Shown here: piece by piece, positions 8,131 through 15,943 of the stretch
How the letters are laid out: each line of letters begins with the position of its first letter
Position numbering within the stretch: the stretch's first letter is position 1
Source: JALYUA01 sp039931865
GTDB taxonomy: Bacteria > Acidobacteriota > Thermoanaerobaculia > UBA5066 > Gp7-AA6
NCBI GenBank assembly: GCA_039931865.1
Contig: JBDTRB010000040.1
Span: 1-30,797 of the forward strand
Length of the DNA stretch: 30,797 bases
Direction of reading: 5' to 3'
Notes under the pieces: generated by a model
What the model saw: only the letters and a program-made list of their open reading frames with translations
Told to the model about the DNA's origin: nothing
Database searches by the model: none
Translations under genes and position numbers: made by a program

Positions 8131-9012
8131 ATGAGACCGCGAGATTTCTACGAACTGCTGACGAAGCAGACATGGCTGGACGGAATCGCTGACGTGGTTC
8201 AGCCCGCGGTGCAGGGCGCCTTCAAAGGAAAAGCTCCGCGCCGGGTGAAGGACGCCCTGAATGGCACCTGGCTCGGTCATCCGCTCCATCCCGTCTTAAC
8301 CGACGTTCCGATCGGCGCCTGGACGGTGACGCTGCTCCTCGACGCCATGGACTCCGTCGAAGATAGCAAGGGACTGCGGCGCGCTTCCGATGCGGCTCTT
8401 CTCCTCGGCCTCGCGGGAGCCGCCGGCGCCGCCGTGACCGGGTTGACGGACTGGTCCGACACGGACGCGCGCCCGCGCCGGACGGGAATGGCCCACGCAC
8501 TCCTGAACATCGGCGCGACTCTTCTCTTCACCGCCTCGTACTTCTCGCGCCGCGCCGGGAACCGGGCCGCGGGAAAGGCGCTCGCTCTCGCGGGCTATGG
8601 GATTGCTTCTGCTTCCGCGTTCATTGGCGGCGAGCTCGTTTCGCACGAGCAGATCGGCGTCGATCACAGCTCCGGAAAGGAGCTTCCGGAGAAGTTCACT
8701 CCTGTCCTCGCGGACGGCGAGCTGCGCGAAGGACAGTTGAAGCGCGTCGACTACAAAGGCATGCCCATCCTGCTCGTCCGGCGAAATGGTCAGGTCTACG
8801 CCCTCGCGGAGACGTGCGCGCACCTCGGCGGACCGCTGGCGGAGGGAAAGCTGGACGGCGACTGCGTCGTGTGCCCCTGGCATGGGTCGAAATTCGACCT
8901 CGCTACGGGAGATGTGGTCCAGGGCCCGTCGGCCTTTCCCCAGCCGGCTCTCCGGACACGCCTCCGCGAGGGACAGATCGAGATCGGGCCTCCCCCCGAG
9001 CCGCAGAGATAA
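8131..9012 (+). CDS. DUF2231 membrane protein fused to a Rieske [2Fe-2S] domain
   Basis: The 293-aa product has an N-terminal DUF2231 module: the GHPLHP..TDVPIGAW motif (about residues 49-65), then hydrophobic helices around 85-105, 120-140 and 150-165. A C-terminal Rieske domain (about 190-290) has the full ligand set: Cys229/His231 in CAHLGG and Cys248/His251 in CPWH. The Rieske part is of the ferredoxin/dioxygenase-component type. Inferred role: a membrane-anchored electron carrier; partners are unknown. The start is set by GGGAG 5 nt upstream. The gene follows the M28 peptidase by 32 nt and is probably co-transcribed with it, although no functional link is evident. Confidence 0.92.
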   Translation: MRPRDFYELLTKQTWLDGIADVVQPAVQGAFKGKAPRRVKDALNGTWLGHPLHPVLTDVPIGAWTVTLLLDAMDSVEDSKGLRRASDAALLLGLAGAAGAAVTGLTDWSDTDARPRRTGMAHALLNIGATLLFTASYFSRRAGNRAAGKALALAGYGIASASAFIGGELVSHEQIGVDHSSGKELPEKFTPVLADGELREGQLKRVDYKGMPILLVRRNGQVYALAETCAHLGGPLAEGKLDGDCVVCPWHGSKFDLATGDVVQGPSAFPQPALRTRLREGQIEIGPPPEPQR

Positions 9013-9038
9013 AACCTCGGCCAAGCGGCGCTCGGCCC

Positions 9039-9078
9039 CCCTCACCCTGACCCTCTCCCCCGGGCGCGGGGGAGAGGG
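9039..9078. repeat. Hairpin repeat element, copy A
   Basis: A conserved flank (CTCACCCTGA) leads into a perfect hairpin: 12-bp arms at 9051-9062 and 9067-9078 with a 4-nt loop. The same flank-plus-hairpin design recurs at 12521-12560 (inverted) and 26055-26092. It lies between the convergent Rieske and GNAT genes and could terminate both. Confidence 0.75.
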
Positions 9079-9157
9079 AAAGAGAGCCGGCATATCCGTT
9101 CGCCCAAAGGCGACGGACCGAGGCCGACGCTCCCGCCGCGAAGTCCATGCACGCGGG

Positions 9158-9715
9158 TCAGGCGCCGCCCGGAACCTCCAGGCTCCTCGCCATCCGCACG
9201 AGCGGGAAGCGGACTCCGTCCGGCAGGTCGAGCTCGACCAATTCCACGCGGACGTAGCCGCAGCGCTCGTAGAGCGGCACGCCCGAAAGAGTGGCCATGA
9301 GCTCCATGCCGCGGAAACCCTCCGCGCGAGCCGCGTCCTGGCAGAAGTCGAGCAGGAGACGCCCGTATCCGCGACGGGAGTGGTCCGGATGGACGAAGAA
9401 CGCGCGGATGCGCGCGGGCTCGCTCGCCGGATCGAGCCGGTCGTCGTCGCGGCCCGCGATCTGGTCGCCCCCGTAGAGCGTCCGGCGGCGGCTCCAGCCT
9501 CCGCACGCGACGGCCCCTCCGCTCACCTCGACGACGAAATACGTTCCGTCGTCGACCAGGCGCGTGTCGACGCCGAAAACGTGGGTGAGCGCGCTCTCGA
9601 GCTGCTCGGACGAGTACTCGGCGCTCGCCAGGCCGAGAACGGAGGCGCGCAGCAGATCCGAGAGGGGCGCGATCTCGTCCCGCCTCGCTCTTCGGACCAC
9701 CGGTCCCCCCGTCAT
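9158..9715 (-). CDS. GNAT-family N-acetyltransferase
   Basis: The 185-aa product transfers an acetyl group from acetyl-CoA to an unidentified amine. The acetyl-CoA-binding motif A is visible as VHPDHSRRGYGRLLLDFC, with the R-x-x-G-x-G/A pyrophosphate loop, preceded by strand beta-4 (ARIRAFFV) and followed by the GVPLYERCGY segment typical of motif B. AGGTGGAG just before the ATG is a plausible Shine-Dalgarno. It lies 46 nt downstream of a second GNAT gene on the same strand, and the two may form a transcript. The substrate cannot be named from sequence. Confidence 0.88.
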   Translation of the reverse strand: MTGGPVVRRARRDEIAPLSDLLRASVLGLASAEYSSEQLESALTHVFGVDTRLVDDGTYFVVEVSGGAVACGGWSRRRTLYGGDQIAGRDDDRLDPASEPARIRAFFVHPDHSRRGYGRLLLDFCQDAARAEGFRGMELMATLSGVPLYERCGYVRVELVELDLPDGVRFPLVRMARSLEVPGGA

Positions 9716-9761
9716 GTCTCCACCTCGATCCGGGAGGGCATGCGAGAAAAGCTATCAGCTG

Positions 9762-10238
9762 TCAGCGTTCCCACAGCGGCCCCGTGGTCTTCCGCATCAA
9801 TAGCTCCGAATGCCCGCGCACGAGATAGTCGCGCAGCTCGCCGACGCGTTCGTATCCCAACCGCTCGTACAGGCGAAGCGCTCCCGGGTTGAAGGACGAG
9901 ACGCAGAGGAACACGTTGCGCGACTCCCGAAACACTCTGGCCTCCGCGTGGCGCACGAGCGCCGACCCGATTCCGGAGCCGCGCCGCCCGGGGGCGACAC
10001 AGACGGTCTGGATGTAGCCGCGAAAGGCGCCTCGCATGTCGAGGATCAGGAAGCCGGCGATTTCGTCGCCGGACCGTGCGGCGAGACGCTCCTTCGTTCC
10101 ATCCGCAACCCGGGCCAGGCACTCGGGGTAGTCCCGCCCGAGGGTCCGCCACGGCTCGCTTTCCGCCATCATCGCGGCGCAGGCGGGCACTTCCTCCGGG
10201 TCCCTCAGCGGACCGATCTCGACGCCGGCTCCCGTCAC
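9762..10238 (-). CDS. GNAT-family N-acetyltransferase (RimI-like)
   Basis: The 158-aa product is a second acetyl-CoA-dependent acetyltransferase. Motif A is clear (VCVAPGRRGSGIGSALVRHAE), and the C-terminal half shows the NPGALRLYERLGYERVG segment of RimI-like enzymes. I chose GTG at 10238: the GNAT fold begins right there (VEIGPLRDPEE) and a -10-like box lies 7 nt upstream. An in-frame ATG at 10310 would add 24 Arg/Pro/Ala/Gly-rich residues and overlap the divergent gene's start. That ATG has a GGGAGGG upstream, so the longer form cannot be excluded. Confidence 0.85.
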   Translation of the reverse strand: MTGAGVEIGPLRDPEEVPACAAMMAESEPWRTLGRDYPECLARVADGTKERLAARSGDEIAGFLILDMRGAFRGYIQTVCVAPGRRGSGIGSALVRHAEARVFRESRNVFLCVSSFNPGALRLYERLGYERVGELRDYLVRGHSELLMRKTTGPLWER

Positions 10239-10244
10239 GGCGGC

Positions 10245-10253
10245 GAGTCTAAC
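10245..10253 (-). promoter_or_regulatory. -10-like box, predicted leaderless start of the second GNAT gene
   Basis: On the minus strand this reads GTTAGACTC, 7 nt before the GTG at 10238. The bases from GCCCGTTAGA to the start codon closely match those before the M28 peptidase gene at 5189. Confidence 0.45.
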
Positions 10254-10308
10254 GGGCACCCCGCGTGGCGCCCGGGAACTTCCGACAGCGCGCGGTGTCC
10301 CATCCCGC

Positions 10309-11253
10309 ATGCCTGCCCTCCCGACGGCCCCGCTCTCGCGAAAAGACCCGCGCCTCTTCCAGATCGCCTCGCTCGCCGTCCTCCTGGCCTACGGCATGAC
10401 CGCGCTCTTGTTCGATATCTCGCCCCTGCGCGTGCTTCTTCTCGTCTCGACCGCACTGGCGGCGCAGCTCACGTGCTCGCGAGCCTTCCGCCTCCCCGTC
10501 TTCGACCCGTGGAGCGCCTTGATCTCCGCGCTCTCGCTGTGTCTCCTCCTCCGGACCGGCTCCCCCGCGATCGCGATCGCAGCCGCCGTCATCGCCATCT
10601 CGAGCAAATTCCTTCTGCGCTGGAACGGAAAGCACCTCTTCAACCCGACGAACATCGCGCTGGCCGCAATCCTCGCGGCGACCAGCCGCGGCTGGGTCTC
10701 GCCCGGCCAGTGGGGCAACGCGGCGTTCTTCGCGTTCTTCATCGCCTGCGCGGGCCGCTTCGTCGTGCAGCGAGCGACCCGGGGCGACGTCACCCTCGCG
10801 TTCCTCGGGACTTATCTGCTCCTCGTCTTCGGCCGATCGGCGGCGCTTCACGAGCCCCTCACCATTGCGCTGCATCGCCTGGAGAGCGGCGCGCTGCTGC
10901 TCTTCGCGTTCTTCATGATCTCCGACCCGAAGACCACGCCGGACTCGCGAACGGCGCGGATCCTGTTCGGCTCCCTCGTCGCGGTCGGAGCCGCTTACGT
11001 GCAATTCCGGTTGTTCCGCCCGAATGGGGCGATCTGGTCCCTGGCTCTCGTTTCCCTCCTGGTCCCGCTGCTCGATCTGCTCTGGCCCGCTCCCGGTTCC
11101 TCCCGTGTTGTCCGCTTTCGATTGAAAGGAGATTTCCATGCGCCGCTTCTCCGTCTTCGCCCTCACGCTCTCTCTCTTCGCTCTGGTTCCCTCCCGGCCC
11201 GCTCGCGCCTTCTGCGGCTTCTACGTGGCCAGGGCGGAAGCGAAGCTCTATAA
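10309..11253 (+). CDS. RnfD/NqrB-like membrane protein
   Basis: The 314-aa product is polytopic, with roughly eight hydrophobic segments, and has two signatures of the RnfD/NqrB family: a GKHLFNPTNIAL motif near residue 107 and FFMISDPKTTPDS near 203. In Rnf/Nqr complexes this subunit holds flavin and helps move ions. I do not find the S-G-A-T sequence used for covalent FMN attachment, and no other rnf gene is nearby, so it is probably a stand-alone relative. The last 115 nt overlap the next gene in another frame. The tail after about residue 270 is Arg/Leu-rich and looks like shadow translation, so the functional protein may end there. No strong Shine-Dalgarno is seen before the ATG. Confidence 0.8.
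   Translation: MPALPTAPLSRKDPRLFQIASLAVLLAYGMTALLFDISPLRVLLLVSTALAAQLTCSRAFRLPVFDPWSALISALSLCLLLRTGSPAIAIAAAVIAISSKFLLRWNGKHLFNPTNIALAAILAATSRGWVSPGQWGNAAFFAFFIACAGRFVVQRATRGDVTLAFLGTYLLLVFGRSAALHEPLTIALHRLESGALLLFAFFMISDPKTTPDSRTARILFGSLVAVGAAYVQFRLFRPNGAIWSLALVSLLVPLLDLLWPAPGSSRVVRFRLKGDFHAPLLRLRPHALSLRSGSLPARSRLLRLLRGQGGSEAL
11126..11131 (+). promoter_or_regulatory. Shine-Dalgarno site for the DUF2330 gene
   Basis: AAGGAG lies 6 nt before the ATG at 11138, inside the end of the upstream RnfD-like reading frame. It fixes the start of the secreted protein. Confidence 0.75.
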
Positions 11254-12457
11254 CCGCTCGTCTCAGGTCGCTCTGGTGCGCGAGGGCAACCGAACCGTCC
11301 TGACGATGGGCAGCGACTTCCAGGGAGACCCGAAGGAGTTCGCGGTCGTCATCCCGGTCCCGACGTCGATCGAGAAGGAGCAGATCCACATCGGGGACCC
11401 GAAGCTGCTCGTCCGGCTGGATGCCTACTCCTCACCGCGTCTCGTCGAATACCACGACCCGGACCCGTGCGGCCACCGCGATGAGGTGCAGAAGATGTCG
11501 GCCAACGGCGCCATGGCGAGGCAGCCGGCCTCCGCGAAGGAGAAGGACAAGAGCCTCGGCGTCACGATCGAGGCGAGCTACACCGTCGGGGAATACGACA
11601 TCCTGATCCTGTCGGCGAAGGATTCGGGAGGCCTCGCTAAATGGCTTCTGGCCAATGGCTATCGGATTCCCGCGGGCGCGGCGGAGGTCCTCGACAGCTA
11701 CGTCCGCCAGAACATGCGCTTCTTCGTCGCGAAGGTGAACCTCCGGGAGAAGGCGAAGCTCGGGTTTTCGACGCTCCGCCCGATCCAGGTCGCCTACGAG
11801 TCTCCGAAGTTCATGCTCCCGATCCGGCTCGGGATGGTCAACGCGAACGGACCGCAGGAGCTCTTCGTCTACACGCTGACCCGGAAGGGACGCGTCGAGG
11901 CAACGAACTACCGCACGATCCGGCTTCCATCGGACATGGACGTCCCTCTTTTCGTGAAGGACCGCTTCGCCGATTTCTACCGCGCGCTCTTTTCGCGGCA
12001 GGTGCGGCGGGAGGGCGGCACCTCCGTGTTCACCGAGTACGCGTGGGACATGGCCTGGTGCGACCCCTGCGCGGCCGAGCCGCTGACTCCCGCGGAGCTG
12101 CGCGGCATCGGGGTGTTCTGGCTGCCGGAGGCGGGCGCCGCCTCGGGGGCATCGGAAGTCTTCCTGACGAGGCTCCACGTACGCTACGACGCCGCGCACT
12201 TTCCCGAGGACCTCGCGTTCCAGGAGACGGCCGACCGGCAGAACTTCCAGGCGCGCTATGTGATGCACCATCCCTATGCCGGCGCGATCTCGTGCGACGC
12301 CTCCGATTACCGCGATTCCGTGAGAACCCGCCGCGAGAACGAAGCGAAAAACGTGATCGCCCTGACGGGCTGGAGTCCGGATGAGGTCCGCCGGAGCATG
12401 GGTGTGACGGCCGCGGAGCTCGACACGCGGCGGTGGTACGAACGAATCTGGAACTAA
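11138..12457 (+). CDS. Secreted DUF2330-domain protein
   Basis: The 439-aa product starts with a clear signal peptide (basic MRR, a hydrophobic core, cleavage around ARA-FC near residue 24), so it is exported. The rest matches the DUF2330 family: an early CGFYVARA segment, then TVLTMGSDFQGDPKEFAVVIPVP, a conserved DPC..R region, SYTVGEYDILILSA, and a WDMAWCDPC motif near residue 304. Cysteines in the mature part could form disulfides or bind a metal. No biochemical function is established to my knowledge. The gene overlaps the RnfD-like gene and has a strong Shine-Dalgarno, so the two are translated from one transcript. A role supporting that membrane protein is inferred. Confidence 0.88.
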   Translation: MRRFSVFALTLSLFALVPSRPARAFCGFYVARAEAKLYNRSSQVALVREGNRTVLTMGSDFQGDPKEFAVVIPVPTSIEKEQIHIGDPKLLVRLDAYSSPRLVEYHDPDPCGHRDEVQKMSANGAMARQPASAKEKDKSLGVTIEASYTVGEYDILILSAKDSGGLAKWLLANGYRIPAGAAEVLDSYVRQNMRFFVAKVNLREKAKLGFSTLRPIQVAYESPKFMLPIRLGMVNANGPQELFVYTLTRKGRVEATNYRTIRLPSDMDVPLFVKDRFADFYRALFSRQVRREGGTSVFTEYAWDMAWCDPCAAEPLTPAELRGIGVFWLPEAGAASGASEVFLTRLHVRYDAAHFPEDLAFQETADRQNFQARYVMHHPYAGAISCDASDYRDSVRTRRENEAKNVIALTGWSPDEVRRSMGVTAAELDTRRWYERIWN

Positions 12458-12520
12458 CGCCGCCTCCGCTCACTCCGGGACGTGCCGCTCGCCGCCTCGC
12501 GACCGAAGCGCAGCTCTCCT

Positions 12521-12560
12521 CCCTCTCCCCGCGCGCGGGGAGAGGGTTGGGGTGAGGGGC
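12521..12560. repeat. Hairpin repeat element, copy B (inverted)
   Basis: A perfect 26-bp palindrome (arms 12521-12533 and 12534-12546) is followed by TTGGGGTGAGGGGC. Read on the minus strand this gives the same CCCTCACCC flank then hairpin order as copy A. It lies between the convergent ends of the DUF2330 and leucine-rich-repeat genes. Confidence 0.78.
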
Positions 12561-12608
12561 GCAGACGATCAGCCGTGCGGGTTGAATCTTGCCGAGTTGC
12601 CGGAGCTC

Positions 12609-13226
12609 TTACTCCCCGAATCGAAGTCGCGGCAACGCCTTCTGAAGCTGCCGAGCTCCTTCTTCGGAGATCTTCGACCCGGTGATCAGCAGAGTCTCGA
12701 GGCTGGAGAGGGCCGAGAGATGGGGAATCCCGGCATCGGAGATCGAGGTCTGAAACAGGCTCATCTTCTTGAGGCGCGCGAGCGGCTTCAGGCTCGCCAG
12801 TCCCGCGTCGGTGATCCGGGTGCCGCCGAGCATCAGAGTCTGCAGCTCCCTCAACTTCGCAAGCCGCGCGAGGCCGGGATCGCCCGTGGACGTCCGGAAC
12901 AGGTTCAGCGACTCGAGCGCGGTCAGATTTTCGAGATGCGCGACCCCTGCGTCTCCTATGGACGTGAGGCGCAGGTCCAGGAACTGAAGGCGCGGAAGAG
13001 AGGCGAGATCTTCGAGGTCGGCGTCGGTGACCCGGGACCCGTGAAGGTCCACCCGTGTAATGGGTCGCGCCGCCGCGGACTCGTCGCGTTCGACCGTCCC
13101 TCCGAGGCGAGCGACCATCGCGGCGGCGCGCTCATCGGGCGCTTGAGCATCGGCGGCGAGCGCGCCGGAGGTCGAGAGCGCCAGAACGGCCGCGAAACAG
13201 GCCACTGTCAGATTCATCATTCGCAT
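12609..13226 (-). CDS. Secreted leucine-rich-repeat protein
   Basis: The 205-aa product has a signal peptide (MRMMNLTVACFAAVLALSTSGALA) and then about six leucine-rich repeats of 23-24 residues of the type IxDAGLAxLxxLxxLxxLxLxxTx (for example ITDAGLASLKPLARLKKMSL). Repeats of this kind are common in exported proteins of Planctomycetes and Acidobacteria and usually serve protein binding; no enzyme motif is seen. The start at 13226 is chosen because GGAGG lies 8 nt upstream and the signal peptide then begins with basic residues. An in-frame start 30 nt further upstream would fall in the likely leader. Ligand unknown. Confidence 0.85.
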   Translation of the reverse strand: MRMMNLTVACFAAVLALSTSGALAADAQAPDERAAAMVARLGGTVERDESAAARPITRVDLHGSRVTDADLEDLASLPRLQFLDLRLTSIGDAGVAHLENLTALESLNLFRTSTGDPGLARLAKLRELQTLMLGGTRITDAGLASLKPLARLKKMSLFQTSISDAGIPHLSALSSLETLLITGSKISEEGARQLQKALPRLRFGE

Positions 13227-13241
13227 GCGGGTGTCCTCCAC

Positions 13242-13254
13242 GTCCAGACTGGAC
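13242..13254. promoter_or_regulatory. Operator-like palindrome upstream of the leucine-rich-repeat gene
   Basis: GTCCAGACTGGAC is a perfect 13-bp palindrome, itself bracketed by GTGTCC (13231-13236) and GGACAC (13251-13256). It lies between the -10-like box and the ribosome-binding site of the minus-strand gene, where a repressor or a leader hairpin could act. Confidence 0.4.
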
Positions 13255-13260
13255 ACTAGC
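13252..13260 (-). promoter_or_regulatory. -10-like box of the leucine-rich-repeat gene
   Basis: The minus strand reads GCTAGTGTC (TAGTGT), 25 nt before the ATG at 13226. It fits the GCTA..-T-C pattern of other boxes here but has a weaker core. A Shine-Dalgarno follows, so this transcript would have a leader. Confidence 0.35.
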
Positions 13261-13298
13261 GGTCGTCCACCCCCCGGCTCATGTGCCGGAGGTCACCT

Positions 13299-14366
13299 TT
13301 ACGCGAGCTCGGCCGGAGGTTCGTGCGAGAGCCGCCCCCGCCGCTCGTGGCGTTCCAGGGCGAGGCGGATCAGCTCGTCGAGCAGCTTTGGGAGCGGAAG
13401 GCCGCTCGCCTCCCAGAGCTTCGGGTACATCGAAATGGCCGTGAATCCGGGGAGCGTGTTGATCTCGTTGACGAGGACGCGGTTTGACCCGCGTTCGACG
13501 AAGAAATCGACGCGCGCCATCCCCGAGACTCCGGCCGCCTGGAACACGGCGACGGCGAGCCTGCGCACCTCGTTCGAGACGCTCTCCGGCAAGTCCGCGG
13601 GTATGACGAACCGCGCGTTGTCCTCGCGATACTTGTCGTCGTAGTCGTAGAACTCGCGGCCGGGAATCACCTCTCCGACCAAGGAGGCGCGCGGCTCTTC
13701 ATTGCCGAGAACCGCGCACTCGATCTCCCGGGCGTCGATTCCCTCCTCGACGAGCGCGCGGTCGTCATACCGCAGGGCAGCCGCGATCGCGGGACCGAGG
13801 TCTTCCGGCCGCTTCACCTTCGTCACCCCGACGGAGGAGCCGCCGTTGACGGGCTTCACGAAGACGGGCAGAGGAAACGGGCTTTCGCGGCATTCCTCCG
13901 GCGAGCGCACCGTCACGCCTCGCGTCACCGGGATCCCGGCGTCGCGAAGCAGCGACTTGAAGAACGACTTGTCCATGCCGACCGCCGACGCGGCGACGCC
14001 GGCTCCGATGTACGGCAGACCGAGAATTTCCAGAAATCCCTGCAGCGCCCCGTCCTCCCCGGAGCTCCCGTGGATGATGGGAAAGACCAGGTCCACCCGG
14101 CCGGGCGCGACCTCCGCGGGAATGACGGCGGCCGATTCCGGAGGTGCGACCCCGCCGCCGAGAAACCTCTCCGGGACTCTCGACTCCGACAGCAGACGTC
14201 CGGAGTCGGCGGCCGAGAGAAATTTCCCCGCCGCGCCGACCGCGAGCGGGATCGCCTCGTACCGCTGCGGGTCGAGCGCTCCCGCGATGGTGCGCGCCGA
14301 GATCCGCGACACCTCGCGCTCGACCGATTTTCCGCCGAAGAGAATCAGAACGCGAAGGCGGCTCAC
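13299..14366 (-). CDS. ddl: D-alanine--D-alanine ligase
   Basis: Ddl joins two D-alanines with ATP in the cytoplasm to make the end of the peptidoglycan stem peptide. The 355-aa product is full length and shows the ATP-grasp fold: N-terminal VLILFGGKSVEREVS, the HGSSGEDGALQG motif, VKPVNGGSSVGVTKV for nucleotide binding, REFYDYDDKY and the metal-binding VNEINTLPGF near the end. The tyrosine in the FYDY segment is the residue typical of D-Ala-D-Ala rather than D-Ala-D-Lac ligases, so no vancomycin-type resistance is suggested. It is the last gene of the five-gene operon, and its ATG overlaps the serA stop by 4 nt. Confidence 0.96.
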   Translation of the reverse strand: MSRLRVLILFGGKSVEREVSRISARTIAGALDPQRYEAIPLAVGAAGKFLSAADSGRLLSESRVPERFLGGGVAPPESAAVIPAEVAPGRVDLVFPIIHGSSGEDGALQGFLEILGLPYIGAGVAASAVGMDKSFFKSLLRDAGIPVTRGVTVRSPEECRESPFPLPVFVKPVNGGSSVGVTKVKRPEDLGPAIAAALRYDDRALVEEGIDAREIECAVLGNEEPRASLVGEVIPGREFYDYDDKYREDNARFVIPADLPESVSNEVRRLAVAVFQAAGVSGMARVDFFVERGSNRVLVNEINTLPGFTAISMYPKLWEASGLPLPKLLDELIRLALERHERRGRLSHEPPAELA

Positions 14367-15943
14367 CAGGTCACCACGCGCACGTCCTCCACGGCAGGGG
14401 CGGCGCGCAGCCGGTCCAGGACGTCCTTCGACGGCGGGGTATCGACGGCGAGAACGGCGGCGGCCCGGCCGCTGTCGCCGCGCGCGAGAGAGAAGTCCGC
14501 AATGTTCACGCCGCCGTCTCCGAGGATCGTGCCGACGCTGCCGACGACGCCGGGGACGTCGCGGTTACGCAGGTACACGACGGTGCCCTCGGGCCGGAAC
14601 TCGAGAGGCAGGCCGTCCACTGCGACGACGCGCGCGTCGGTCTCTGAAAACAGCGTCGCGTCCGCCGTGGTGCCGGGCCCCGGACCCGACGAGAGGCAGA
14701 CCCGGATCGAGCGCGCGTAGGTTCCGGGCCCCTCGTGGCGCGTCTCGGAGACGGACACGCCCCGGCCCTGCGCCGCGTGAAACGCGTTGACGTAATTCAC
14801 GGTCTCGGGAGCGTGCCCCTGAAGCGCTCCCTTGACGGCGGCGACGGCGACCGGCCGGAGGAGGTCGGCGGGCAGCCCCCAGGTCTCGACCGACACGCCG
14901 CTGATCCGATTGCCCGCCAGTGCGGCGACGAATCGGGAGGCCCTCTCCGCGAGCCGCATCCACACCGCGGCGCCCGTCGGATCGGCCGGACCGCGAAACG
15001 GAAGGTTCACGGCGGGGACGTACGACGCCCCCGAGAGCGCTTCGAGCAGCGCCTCCACGGTCTGGAGCGATACGCGTTCCTGCGCTTCCATCGTGGAGGC
15101 GCCGAGGTGCGGCGTCGCGACGACGTTCGGGAGCTTCAGGAGCGGATCGTCCGGGGCCGGCGGCTCCGGGTCGAAGACGTCGAGCGCTGCGCCCGAGAGC
15201 CGCCCCGAAACGAGCGCGTCGTACAACGCAGAACGGTCGACGAGGCTCCCGCGCGCGACGTTGACGAGGATCGCTCCCGGCCGCATGCACGCCAGCTCCG
15301 TGGCCCCGAGAAGCGGTTTCCCTTTTTCACCGGCGGTCGCGTGCAGCGTGACGATGTCGGACATCGCCAGGAGCTCGTCGAGCGGCATGAGCGGCACCCC
15401 GATCTCCCGCGCGCGGGCCTCGGGGAGGAAGGGGTCGAACGCCACGATGCGCGCTTCGAACGCGCGGGCGCGCGCGGCGACGCGGGCGCCGACCTGGCCA
15501 AGGCCGACGATGCCGAGCGTCTTTCCGGCGAGCTCTGAACCCACGAACTTCGACTTTTCCCAGCGGCCCTCCGCCATCGTCGCCGCGGCGGCGGGGACCC
15601 GCCGGAGAAACGCGAAGAGCAGCGCGAAAGTGTGCTCCGTGGCCGAGACCACGTTCGCCGTCGGGGCGTTCAAGACCAGCACGCCGCGGGCCGTGGCGGC
15701 GGGGACGTCGACGTTGTCCACGCCCACGCCCGCGCGGCCGACCACCGTCAGGCGCGGTGCCGCGGCAAATAGAGCCTCGTCGACTTTCGTCGCGCTCCGG
15801 ACGAGCAGTGCGTCCGCGGTGGCGAGCTCCTCCAGAAGGCGCTCGCGCGGGGCGCCCGCGCAATCGACGACCTCGTGACCCGCCTGCCGGAGCAGGTCGA
15901 GTCCCGCAGATGCGACCTTCTCCGCGACGACGATTCGGCTCAT
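14363..15943 (-). CDS. serA: D-3-phosphoglycerate dehydrogenase
   Basis: SerA oxidises 3-phosphoglycerate to 3-phosphohydroxypyruvate with NAD+, the first step of serine synthesis. The 526-aa length matches the long form with an intervening domain and a C-terminal ACT domain. Visible features: Rossmann motif GLGQVG (147-152); catalytic Arg231 (NVARGSLVD), Glu260 (DVFDPEPP) and His279 (TPHLGAST); and the ACT region from about 450 (RDVPGVVGSVGTILGDGGVNI), which usually mediates serine feedback inhibition. The ATG at 15943 is chosen because the protein starts MSRIVVAEK there and overlaps the HAD gene's stop by 4 nt. A longer frame from 15982 would add 13 unlikely residues. Confidence 0.96.
   Translation of the reverse strand: MSRIVVAEKVASAGLDLLRQAGHEVVDCAGAPRERLLEELATADALLVRSATKVDEALFAAAPRLTVVGRAGVGVDNVDVPAATARGVLVLNAPTANVVSATEHTFALLFAFLRRVPAAAATMAEGRWEKSKFVGSELAGKTLGIVGLGQVGARVAARARAFEARIVAFDPFLPEARAREIGVPLMPLDELLAMSDIVTLHATAGEKGKPLLGATELACMRPGAILVNVARGSLVDRSALYDALVSGRLSGAALDVFDPEPPAPDDPLLKLPNVVATPHLGASTMEAQERVSLQTVEALLEALSGASYVPAVNLPFRGPADPTGAAVWMRLAERASRFVAALAGNRISGVSVETWGLPADLLRPVAVAAVKGALQGHAPETVNYVNAFHAAQGRGVSVSETRHEGPGTYARSIRVCLSSGPGPGTTADATLFSETDARVVAVDGLPLEFRPEGTVVYLRNRDVPGVVGSVGTILGDGGVNIADFSLARGDSGRAAAVLAVDTPPSKDVLDRLRAAPAVEDVRVVTW

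Noticed and set aside
9158..10238. Toxin-antitoxin system formed by the two GNAT genes
   Set aside because: GNAT toxins pair with a small DNA-binding antitoxin of the ribbon-helix-helix type. No such gene is adjacent; both genes look like ordinary acetyltransferases.
10239..10310. Longer start (ATG 10310) for the second GNAT gene
   Set aside because: It adds 24 compositionally biased residues and overlaps the divergent start codon. It is kept as an alternative because GGGAGGG precedes it.
13299..14366. Vancomycin-resistance-type D-Ala-D-Lac ligase
   Set aside because: The FYDY segment has the tyrosine of D-Ala-D-Ala ligases, and no vanH or vanX-like neighbours are present.
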